Under the pieces are notes generated by a model that saw only the letters and a list, made by a program, of their open reading frames with translations, was not told the DNA's origin and made no database searches. Source: Desulfofundulus kuznetsovii DSM 6115 (GTDB lineage: Bacteria > Bacillota > Desulfotomaculia > Desulfotomaculales > Desulfovirgulaceae). Taken from it: a DNA stretch of 64,000 bases. The number at the start of each line of letters is the position of its first letter. Within the stretch, counting starts at the first letter, position 1. The stretch is taken from positions 3,355,001 to 3,419,000 of the forward strand of contig NC_015573.1 in the NCBI RefSeq assembly GCF_000214705.1, read 5' to 3'. Below, in pieces: positions 57,540 to 64,000 of the stretch. A program made the translations under genes and the position numbers.

Positions 57540-57660
57540 CTCTCTCTGGCTTCCGACCTCCAACCTTATTTCCTACTTCCGACCTCCAACCTTGTTTCCT
57601 ACTTCCGACCTCCAACCTTGTTTCCTACTTCCGACCTCCAACCTCTAACCTCTATTCCCG
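57540..57660. repeat. Tandem 26-bp / heptad repeat between RND pump and EmrA-like gene
   Basis: CTTGTTTCCTACTTCCGACC plus TCCAAC repeats about three times (first unit CTTATTTCC...), flanked by further CTTCCGACCTCCAACCTCTA heptads. The TAG stop codon and last residues (NRG) of the RND pump gene are made by this array. Confidence 0.85.
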
Positions 57661-60600
57661 GCCTCCAGGCGGGCGGTCCGTCTCCCGGCCCACCGGGTCT
57701 GCCAGCGCTCCTTCCAGTCGTCCAGGATGGTGTAAATGACGGGTACCAGCACCAGGGTGATCAGGGTGGAAAAGGCCAACCCGCCGGCCACCACCGTGGC
57801 CATGGGCGCCTGCCCCTCGGAGCCCTCGCCGATGCCCAGGGCCATGGGCAGCATGGCCAGGATGGCCGTGAGCGCCGTCATCAGGATGGGGCGCAGGCGG
57901 GTGGGACCGGCCTTCAAAATGGCCTCCCGGCGCTCCAGGCCCCGCCGGCGCAGGATGTTGACGTAATCCACAAAAACTATGGCGTTTTTCACCACTATGC
58001 CCACCAGCATGATCAGGCCGATGAAGGCAGGCACGGAAAAGGTACGCCCGGTAACCAGCAGGCTGAAGGTAACCCCCACCATGGTTACGGGCACGGAAAA
58101 CATGATGATGAAGGGGTACAACATTGACTCAAACTGGGCCACCATCACCAGGTAGACCAGGACCACCGCCAGCACCAGGGCCAGGCTCAGGTCGCCGAAG
58201 GTTTCGGCCATCTGTTCCTGCTCACCGCCGAATTCCACGGTGTATCCCGGAGGCAGGGAGAGGCCTTTCAACCCGGCCTGGATATCCTTGATCACACTGC
58301 CCAGGTCCCGCCCCGCCAGCTGGGCGGTAACGGTTACCAGCCGGGTCTGGTCCTGCCGGTCAATGGCGTGGGGCCCCCGGGTTTCCACTATTTCCGCCAC
58401 CTGGCTTAAAGGTACGGACGCGCCGGTGGGGGATAAAATAGTCAGGGTGGATAAATCGGGCAGGCGGGTGACCGCACCGTCGGCCAGCTGCACCCGGATG
58501 TCCACCTCTTCCCCGCCGGTGCGGTAGCGGGTGGCCACAGTGCCTTCAACGGCCGTGCGCACGGTGGAGGCCACCTCCGCCGGTGACAGGCCGCAGGCCG
58601 CCGCCCGGTCACGGTGAACCAGCACCTGCACCTCGGGGCGGCCCTCCTGGAGGCTGCTGGTCACCTCCCGGGTGCCGGGAACCCGGCGCACCAGTTCCGC
58701 CACCCGGTCGCCCAGCCGGGTGAGGGTGGCCATATCATCGCCCCGCACCTGGATCTGCACCGGGGCGCTGCCGCCCATCATGCCGCCGCCCTCTTCCACG
58801 GCGCTTACCTTAATCTTCGCCCCGGGGATCTCCTTCAGCCTCTGGCGTAAAATTTCCGCCACCTCCTCGGCGGTAACGCTGCGCCGGGATTTATCCACCA
58901 GCTGCAGGATAATCTGGGCCACATCGGTGTTGCTCTCGCCCCACATGCCCTGCATACCGGTGAAGCCCACTCCGGTAAAAATGCTCTCCACCCAGGGATC
59001 CTGCACCATTTTTTCGATGCGGGCGGCCACCCGGTTGGTTTCCTCCAGGGAGGTGCCCCGGGGCATTTCCACGGTAATGCTCACCTGCCCCTGGTCCATG
59101 GAGGGCATGAACTCGAAGCCCACCAGGGGAAAGGCCGCCAGGCTCAGGACAAAGAGCGCCGACACGATGATGATTACCCGCCGCCGGTGGTTCAACGCCC
59201 ACTCCAGCAACCGGCGGTAGGCGTCATTTAAATTGTTGAACCAGCGCTCCGACAGTTTGTAGAGCTTCCGCCAGCCCCGCGGGCCGGAGGCGGCACTGCC
59301 CGGTGAAGAGCTCCCTTCCGGTACCGGCACCGCTGGCTCCTCCTCAAGGTGGAGCCAGCGGCTGGCCATCAGGGGCACCAGGGTGAGGGCCACCACCAGG
59401 GAGGTGAAAATGGCAAAGGATACCGTCAAAGCCAGGGGAGTAAACAGCTGGGCCGCCAGGCCTTTTACGAAAACCACCGGTAAAAATACGGCCATGGTGG
59501 TCAGGGTGGAAGCAATGACCGCCCCGCCCACCTCGCCGGTACCCACCCGGGCGGCCTCCACCAGGCCGTAACCCAGCTGGCGGTGGCGGTAGATGTTCTC
59601 CAGCACCACAATGGCGTCGTCCACGATCAGGCCGACCCCCAGGGCCAGGCCGCCCATGGTGATCAGGTTGAGGGTCATATCGTTAAAGTAAATGAGCACA
59701 AAGGTGCCGATGATGGAAATGGGAATGGACGTGGAGATGATCAGGGTGCTGCGCAGGTTGCGCAGGAAAATCCACATCACCAGCATGGCCAGGAAGCCGC
59801 CCACCAGGATTTCCTTCACCACGTGGTTGATGCTCCGCTCAATGAATTCCGACTGGTCCAGGACCACGTCAAAGCGCACCCCGGGCAGCTCCTTCTTCAA
59901 TTCATCCAGGGCTCTGTGCACCGCCCGGGCCACCTGGACCGTATTGGCACCGCTCTGTTTCTGGATATATACCGACAGGCCGGGCTTGCCGTCCACCCGG
60001 CTGAACTGGGTGATCTTTTTATGCCCGTCCTCCACCCGGGCCACATCCCCCAGGTGCACCGGTTGCCCTCCCGGAGCACCCACCACCACCCGGCGCACCT
60101 GGTCCAGATCCCGGAACTCCCCGGTCACCCGCACCAGTAGATCTTTCGTGCCTTCCTGCACGGTGCCCCCGGAAACATTCAGGTTTTCCGCCGAAAGGGC
60201 CTGGGTCAGGCCGTTTAAGGTCAGACCGTACCCGGCCAGCCGCTCCGGGTCCACCAGCACCCGGATCTCCCGCTCCACCCCGCCGGCCGACCAGACGCTG
60301 GCCACGCCGCCGACCCGCTCCAGCCGGGGCTGAATTACATCATCGGTAAGCTGTTTCAACCGCCGGGAATCTTCGGAGGACAGCGCCAGCTGTATGATGG
60401 GCATCATGTTGGGGTCCATCTTGAAAGTCATGGGTGTCTTGACCCCCGACGGCAGGTACTGCCGGATGATATCCACCTTTTCCCGGATCTGCAGGGCGGC
60501 GTAGTTCATGTCCGTCCCCCAGTCAAACATGAGGATAATGGTGGAAGTACCCATGCTGCTGGTTGACCGGATGGTATCCAGGTTGCTCACCGTGGCCAGG

Positions 60601-60809
60601 ATGGACTCCAGGGGCCGGGTGACCTGCTGCTCCACTTCCTCCGGCCCCGCCCCAGGATATTCGGTGACCACCGCGGCCACGGGCAGGTTCATTTCGGGCC
60701 ACAGGTCGATGGCCAGGCGGCTTAAAGAAACGCCGCCCAGGATCAGCAGTACGGTTACCAGCACGGCCACCAGCATGGGGCGCTGGATGGATACATCGGT
60801 AATTTTCAT
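57645..60809 (-). CDS. RND efflux pump (AcrB/HAE1 family)
   Basis: 1054 residues from ATG 60809 (GCAGGAGGT). Twelve membrane helices in two halves, each preceding a large periplasmic-type loop. Signatures: SIQRPMLVAVLVTVLLILGG, proton-relay aspartates in GLALGVGLIVDDAIVVLENI, and GTSLEETNRVAARIEKMVQD. Second half: GLIMLVGIVVKNAIVFVDYV. A proton-driven exporter working with the adaptor at 61602-62804. A Pro/Ser/Gly-rich linker (about 498-520) joins the halves. RND pumps are unusual in single-membrane Firmicutes but known in this group. Confidence 0.96.
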   Translation of the reverse strand: MKITDVSIQRPMLVAVLVTVLLILGGVSLSRLAIDLWPEMNLPVAAVVTEYPGAGPEEVEQQVTRPLESILATVSNLDTIRSTSSMGTSTIILMFDWGTDMNYAALQIREKVDIIRQYLPSGVKTPMTFKMDPNMMPIIQLALSSEDSRRLKQLTDDVIQPRLERVGGVASVWSAGGVEREIRVLVDPERLAGYGLTLNGLTQALSAENLNVSGGTVQEGTKDLLVRVTGEFRDLDQVRRVVVGAPGGQPVHLGDVARVEDGHKKITQFSRVDGKPGLSVYIQKQSGANTVQVARAVHRALDELKKELPGVRFDVVLDQSEFIERSINHVVKEILVGGFLAMLVMWIFLRNLRSTLIISTSIPISIIGTFVLIYFNDMTLNLITMGGLALGVGLIVDDAIVVLENIYRHRQLGYGLVEAARVGTGEVGGAVIASTLTTMAVFLPVVFVKGLAAQLFTPLALTVSFAIFTSLVVALTLVPLMASRWLHLEEEPAVPVPEGSSSPGSAASGPRGWRKLYKLSERWFNNLNDAYRRLLEWALNHRRRVIIIVSALFVLSLAAFPLVGFEFMPSMDQGQVSITVEMPRGTSLEETNRVAARIEKMVQDPWVESIFTGVGFTGMQGMWGESNTDVAQIILQLVDKSRRSVTAEEVAEILRQRLKEIPGAKIKVSAVEEGGGMMGGSAPVQIQVRGDDMATLTRLGDRVAELVRRVPGTREVTSSLQEGRPEVQVLVHRDRAAACGLSPAEVASTVRTAVEGTVATRYRTGGEEVDIRVQLADGAVTRLPDLSTLTILSPTGASVPLSQVAEIVETRGPHAIDRQDQTRLVTVTAQLAGRDLGSVIKDIQAGLKGLSLPPGYTVEFGGEQEQMAETFGDLSLALVLAVVLVYLVMVAQFESMLYPFIIMFSVPVTMVGVTFSLLVTGRTFSVPAFIGLIMLVGIVVKNAIVFVDYVNILRRRGLERREAILKAGPTRLRPILMTALTAILAMLPMALGIGEGSEGQAPMATVVAGGLAFSTLITLVLVPVIYTILDDWKERWQTRWAGRRTARLEAGNRG

Positions 60810-60990
60810 TCAATGAACCTCCTGCGAAAGCACGGCGAGAATTTAAACAGGCTAAAATAGTTTTTCTGATGTCACGGTCATGAAGACGGAGCTTTTTCCT
60901 TGTCTTTCATATGGCATTTTTGGTAACATTAAAAAAAGATACATCCATGGCATTTTCAAGTAACCGGTTCGGGAAAGCAGATGGTGCCTA

Positions 60991-61236
60991 TTGCAAATAA
61001 AATGGATACGTCATGCCAAAAATCGATTGCGCTTATTTAGAGCCTACGAAGGTTTGACAGAAAATGATGTACTCAATGCCATCAGGTCCCCCTTCGCCAT
61101 TACACCAAGCATTCACGGGCGAAAAAATCTCTGGCAGCCATTCCGCAACAAATGGCTACGAATAACCGTAATCATGGAAGAATCGACTGTAACTATCATA
61201 ACGGTTACCGTACGCCGCAAAGGCCCGGACAAATAA
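60991..61236 (+). CDS. DUF4258-type putative toxin
   Basis: 81 residues from TTG 60991; the ribosome site is weak, so the start is tentative. QIKWIRHAKNRLRLFRAYEG, LTENDVLNAIRSPFAITPSI and LRITVIMEESTVTIITVTVR fit the DUF4258 (RelE-like fold) pattern. Such genes pair with DUF2283 genes as putative toxin-antitoxin units, as here. It lies on the opposite strand, between the RND pump and its adaptor. Confidence 0.75.
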   Translation: MQIKWIRHAKNRLRLFRAYEGLTENDVLNAIRSPFAITPSIHGRKNLWQPFRNKWLRITVIMEESTVTIITVTVRRKGPDK

Positions 61237-61251
61237 AAGGAGGTGCTACCA

Positions 61252-61473
61252 ATGAAAATCACCTATGATTTTGAAGGCGATGTCCTTTATATTCTCCTAC
61301 GCGAAGCCAGACCAGATGACTCTTTCGATATCAACCCCGGCATAACTGCAGAGGTAGATGAAAATGGGGAGTTAATTGGAATTGAAATCGTCGCCGCCAG
61401 GGAAAGGGGGATTTCCCTTAACGATCTTCACCTGGAAAATCTACCCTACCTTCCCGCCTCCCGGGCCATTTAA
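61252..61473 (+). CDS. DUF2283 family protein (putative antitoxin)
   Basis: 73 residues from ATG 61252 (AAGGAGGTG ribosome site). MKITYDFEGDVLYILLREAR, DINPGITAEVDENGELIGIE and IVAARERG are the DUF2283 signature. It is 15 bp after the DUF4258 gene; the pair is widespread. The much better ribosome site than its partner is consistent with antitoxin excess. Confidence 0.88.
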   Translation: MKITYDFEGDVLYILLREARPDDSFDINPGITAEVDENGELIGIEIVAARERGISLNDLHLENLPYLPASRAI

Positions 61474-61546
61474 CATTTTAGCACGGGGATGACCGGCGCC
61501 TTTGGAACCATATATTTCCGGGTGGCCCCGTTTGTTTCGCCGGAGC

Positions 61547-61581
61547 ACGGGCGTCACCGGTGACGGGGGCCGCGCCCGTGA
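61547..61581 (-). other. GC-rich hairpin after the RND adaptor gene
   Basis: CACGGGCG/CGCCCGTG arms around a perfect palindrome GTCACCGGTGAC. No T-tract. It may separate the adaptor transcript from the convergent DUF4258/DUF2283 transcript. Confidence 0.45.
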
Positions 61582-61601
61582 CACGGCGGGGCCGGCCCCC
61601 G

Positions 61602-62804
61602 TCAGTTCTTGACCGTCACCCTGGCTCCATCCTGCAGGCTCTCCTGACCGGCGGTAACCACCTCTTCCCCCGCCTTTAGGCCGGAAATAACGGCAATGTA
61701 CCTGCCGTCCGATTCTCCCGCCTTTATCTCGCGGCGCTGGACTTTGCCCTGTTTGACCACCCACACGTAATCCCGTTCCCCGTCTTTTATCACCGCTTCC
61801 CGGGGGACCAGCAGCTGCTTCTGCCCCGAAGAGGGCAGCAGCACCTCGGCAAACATACCCGGTTTTAAGAGGTGTTTGGGGTTGTCAATCTCAACTTTGA
61901 TGGGGAATGCTTTGGTTGTGGGGTCGGCGGCCGGAGCAATGCTGGTAATCACGCCGGTAAAGGGCTGGGCCGATACGGCGCCGATCTTCACCTGTACTTT
62001 CTCCCCCTGCTTCAACTGATTGATGTGATCCTCGCCGACGGTGGCCTTGACCACCACCCGGTCGATATTGGCCATAGTAATTACGGGCATGGTGGACGCC
62101 ATCTCCCCGGGATTCACGTTCCGGGCGGTAACCACGCCGGTAAAGGGCGCCCTGATGAAACTATCCTCATAGCTCGACCGGGCCAGGGCCAGCTGCGCCC
62201 GGGCGCTGGACAATGCCGCCTGCTGCACTTTAACCATTGCCTGGGCCTGTTCCACCTGCGCAGGGACAGTGCCCTCCAGCGCCTGTTTGGCCTGCTTGTA
62301 GGGAAGCTCGTACTGGCTTTCAAAGACGGCCTGGGGAATGGCTCCCATGGCCAGCAGTTCCCGGGCCCGCTTGTAATTGGCTTCTGCCACGGCAAAGTTG
62401 TCCCGGGCGTTCTCCAGGGCTGATCGAGCCGACTTTAACCCCGCTTCCGCCTGGGCCAGAGCCGCTTCGGCCTGAGCTACAGCAGCCTGCGCCTGGGTCA
62501 CCCGGTCCGCCAGGTCTTTGTTCTCCAGGGTAACCAGCACCTGCCCGGCGCTAACCCGGTCCCCAACATCCACGTGCACTCTGGCCACCTTGCCGGGCAC
62601 TTTGGATACGATGCTGGCAGTTTGAACGGCCTCCAGTTTCCCGCTTACCACCACCCGGTTGTCCAGCAACCCCGTGGCTGCTTTGGCCGTACTGACCACC
62701 GTGGGACCCGCGTCAGCCGGGGCGGTTGCCTGCTTTTTCCCGCATCCGGCGGCCAGCACCAGGGCCACCAGGGCAATTACCAGGGCGATTTTTCCTCTAG
62801 GCAT
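61602..62804 (-). CDS. RND efflux adaptor lipoprotein (HlyD/AcrA family)
   Basis: 400 residues from ATG 62804. Lipoprotein signal with lipobox LVLAAGC at about residues 15-21. Lipoyl domain (VSKVPGKVARVHVDVGDRVS), a long alanine/glutamine-rich coiled-coil hairpin (AQAAVAQAEAALAQAEAGLK), and a beta-barrel with FIRAPFTGVVTARNVNPGEM. It should be anchored outside the membrane and couple to the RND pump at 57645-60809. A MarR regulator gene lies just upstream in the same direction. Confidence 0.95.
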   Translation of the reverse strand: MPRGKIALVIALVALVLAAGCGKKQATAPADAGPTVVSTAKAATGLLDNRVVVSGKLEAVQTASIVSKVPGKVARVHVDVGDRVSAGQVLVTLENKDLADRVTQAQAAVAQAEAALAQAEAGLKSARSALENARDNFAVAEANYKRARELLAMGAIPQAVFESQYELPYKQAKQALEGTVPAQVEQAQAMVKVQQAALSSARAQLALARSSYEDSFIRAPFTGVVTARNVNPGEMASTMPVITMANIDRVVVKATVGEDHINQLKQGEKVQVKIGAVSAQPFTGVITSIAPAADPTTKAFPIKVEIDNPKHLLKPGMFAEVLLPSSGQKQLLVPREAVIKDGERDYVWVVKQGKVQRREIKAGESDGRYIAVISGLKAGEEVVTAGQESLQDGARVTVKN

Positions 62805-62922
62805 TCCTCTTCACTCTCCCCAGGTAAATACTCTCAACCATAGCCGGCAGTCGGGAGGCCTCCCTCTCATACGGGCATCCCCCCAACTTTCCGGGGTTGA
62901 CCGTCCGTTTCTATTGCCTCAA

Positions 62923-63453
62923 TTATTCCGCTTGAGGAGCATTCCTGCCGCCTTCGGAAGACGCTTCCGGCCCACCCCTGCTGTGACCGGACCTTCCCCC
63001 GGCGTCCCCCGCCCCCTCACGTATCAAAATGGACAGTAATTTCTCGTAGATTCGTACCAGTTGCTCCACGTCTTCTTCCGGAAGCTGGCCCAAATATTTT
63101 TCCATCACCCGCCGCCTGACGACCAGGCACGAGCGCACAGCCTCCTCCCCTTTGGGCGTCAGCTCAAGCCACACCACTCGCCGGTCGTCCTCATCCCGAC
63201 GGCGCTCCACAAAACCCGCCCGGTGCAGTCTGTCCACCAGCGCGGTGATGGCACTCAGTGATACCCTCATATCCCCGGCCACCTCGGACACACTCATGCG
63301 CCCACGCCGGAAGATGCGCATGAGCACAATAAACTGGCTCCCGGTCAGGCCCTCCATTAGGTGGTGATCCAGCTCGGCATGAAGCCGCCTGGCCACCTGG
63401 TTGAACACCTCTTCCAGCCTGTCCAGCCAGGCGGACAGTTTTTGGTTGCTCAC
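62923..63453 (-). CDS. MarR-family transcriptional regulator
   Basis: 176 residues from GTG 63453 (AAAGGGTG ribosome site); GTG 63462 is an alternative. Winged helix-turn-helix: GLTGSQFIVLMRIFRRGRMS, SVSEVAGDMRVSLSAITALV and RDEDDRRVVWLELTPKGEEA (wing). C-terminal low-complexity Gly/Ser/Arg tail of about 30 residues. It heads the efflux operon and probably represses it, releasing on drug binding. Confidence 0.93.
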   Translation of the reverse strand: MSNQKLSAWLDRLEEVFNQVARRLHAELDHHLMEGLTGSQFIVLMRIFRRGRMSVSEVAGDMRVSLSAITALVDRLHRAGFVERRRDEDDRRVVWLELTPKGEEAVRSCLVVRRRVMEKYLGQLPEEDVEQLVRIYEKLLSILIREGAGDAGGRSGHSRGGPEASSEGGRNAPQAE

Positions 63454-63507
63454 CTCCGTCACCCTTTCCGTCGAAAAAATTAACGTCGCAAAAAGTTCAC
63501 CAAGTTA

Positions 63508-63537
63508 AGTATATGGACACAAGGAAGACCTTGTCAA
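63508..63537 (-). promoter_or_regulatory. Promoter of the marR-efflux operon
   Basis: Minus strand TTGACA (63537-63532), 18-bp spacer, TATACT (63513-63508). The spacer carries an AAGG-AAGA-CCTT inverted repeat (63521-63532) that could be the MarR operator. Confidence 0.75.
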
Positions 63538-63648
63538 CAAAAAAATGATGCGGTTCACAGCCTCCAAATACTATGGAGCGCGCGATGTTTGTCATCACCA
63601 TCCCCCGGGAGAAAAATTATGTGAAATTGTACAGGAAAGCAGACCTAA

Positions 63649-63677
63649 TTGACGAAAGCCAGCTATAACATTATAAT
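63649..63677 (+). promoter_or_regulatory. Promoter of the RHH antitoxin gene
   Basis: TTGACG (63649-63654), 17-bp spacer, TATAAT (63672-63677). The overlapping inverted repeat ATAACATTATAATGTT suggests autoregulation by the ribbon-helix-helix protein. Confidence 0.8.
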
Positions 63678-63697
63678 GTTGGTGGAGGCGATGTATC

Positions 63698-63952
63698 ATG
63701 CAGCGGACTCAAATTTATCTTCACCCCGACCAGCACCGCGCGCTCTTGAACGAAGCAAGAAGAAAGGGCATCTCGCTCGCCGAACTGATCCGGCAAATCG
63801 TTTCTGAACACCTGGAAAGGCAGGGGGAAAGGAAGGCTCCCAAAGAAGCATTCCAGCGGATTATAGGCATGGGGGCAAGCGGCAGGGAAGATATTTCGGA
63901 GCGGCACGACCACTACCTGGCGGAGGCGTTGGACCGTGGCCATAATGGTTGA
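63698..63952 (+). CDS. Ribbon-helix-helix antitoxin
   Basis: 84 residues from ATG 63698 (GGAGGCG ribosome site). RHH N-terminus (MQRTQIYLHPDQHRALLNEA, RRKGISLAELIRQIVSEHLE) and an acidic/basic tail ending SERHDHYLAEALDRGHNG, the typical toxin-binding arm of VapB-like proteins. It overlaps the following PIN gene. Confidence 0.9.
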   Translation: MQRTQIYLHPDQHRALLNEARRKGISLAELIRQIVSEHLERQGERKAPKEAFQRIIGMGASGREDISERHDHYLAEALDRGHNG

Positions 63953-64000
63953 TACAGGCGCCTGGTACGCGGTCTGCGACATCTCAGATCGGAACCATGA
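63936..64000 (+). CDS. PIN-domain toxin, 5' part only
   Basis: It starts at GTG 63936 or ATG 63945 and runs off the right edge. The visible residues MVDTGAWYAVCDISDRNH match the PIN N-terminus (xVDTxAWxAxxDxxDxxH). It forms a vapBC-like pair with the overlapping RHH gene. Confidence 0.85.
   Translation, partial: MAIMVDTGAWYAVCDISDRNH

Noticed and set aside
57540-57660. CRISPR array
   Set aside because: Units of 26 bp are directly adjacent with no unique spacers, and no cas genes are near.

Overview
The window reads as chromosomal DNA from an anaerobic, spore-former-type Firmicute of the Desulfotomaculum/Pelotomaculum (Peptococcaceae) kind. This is inferred from gene content, not from a marker gene. 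The supporting signs are strong GGAGG ribosome sites, the hpf-secA-prfB order, a DUF1659/DUF2922/YvrJ trio, GlpP-type glycerol leaders, CsaB next to a DUF5693 protein, LCP and TagA wall enzymes, and nifI1-nifI2 between nifH and nifD. No rRNA, tRNA, CRISPR array or transposase was seen. Most genes lie on the minus strand.

Layout: 1-2638 holds a two-component system and the start of a membrane-fusion efflux protein. 2759-7821 holds prfB (with its programmed +1 frameshift), secA, hpf and a cold-shock gene. 7945-9753 is nadE. 10197-20569 is a nitrogen-fixation and ammonium-sensing cluster; in transcription order it runs amtB, glnK, nifH, nifI1, nifI2, nifD, nifK, nifE, nifB, nifV. 21385-28966 is a glycerol regulon (glpP, glpF, glpK, glpA, glpB, glpC) with hairpin leaders. 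29089-32381 holds a DnaA-box cluster, comF, a diguanylate cyclase and an unknown membrane protein. 32797-36293 holds metK, the DUF1659/DUF2922/YvrJ trio and a vapBC pair. 36487-43267 holds sugar-nucleotide and envelope genes (phosphohexomutase, epimerase, galU, a WecA/TagO-like transferase) and fabZ. 43423-54559 holds exported or envelope proteins (FAD oxidoreductase, beta-propeller, phosphodiester glycosidase, CsaB, DUF5693, LCP, TagA). 54615-63453 is a multidrug-efflux region (EmrB/EmrA-like, RND pump and adaptor, MarR) interleaved with toxin-antitoxin pairs; a further pair runs off the right edge.

The most striking observation is in nifD. The reading frame runs from 16505 to 15045 with a single in-frame TGA at codon 46, exactly where the family has the conserved cysteine (ERG-C-A) that ligates the nitrogenase P-cluster. 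The frame, ribosome site and all downstream motifs are otherwise intact. A hairpin with a G-rich apical loop begins 18 nt after the TGA, within the spacing described for bacterial SECIS elements. This makes a selenocysteine-containing nitrogenase a serious candidate; a point mutation or base-calling error is the alternative. The cluster is also unusual in having an AnfH-like NifH and VnfD/AnfD-like catalytic subunits, but no delta subunit, no nifN and a short nifV.

The second theme is intergenic architecture. Several families of roughly 210-380 bp imperfect palindromes (family A, four copies; family B, three copies; family C, one copy) and purine-rich heptad arrays occupy most of the long gaps. 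Some supply stop codons or terminal residues to neighbouring genes.
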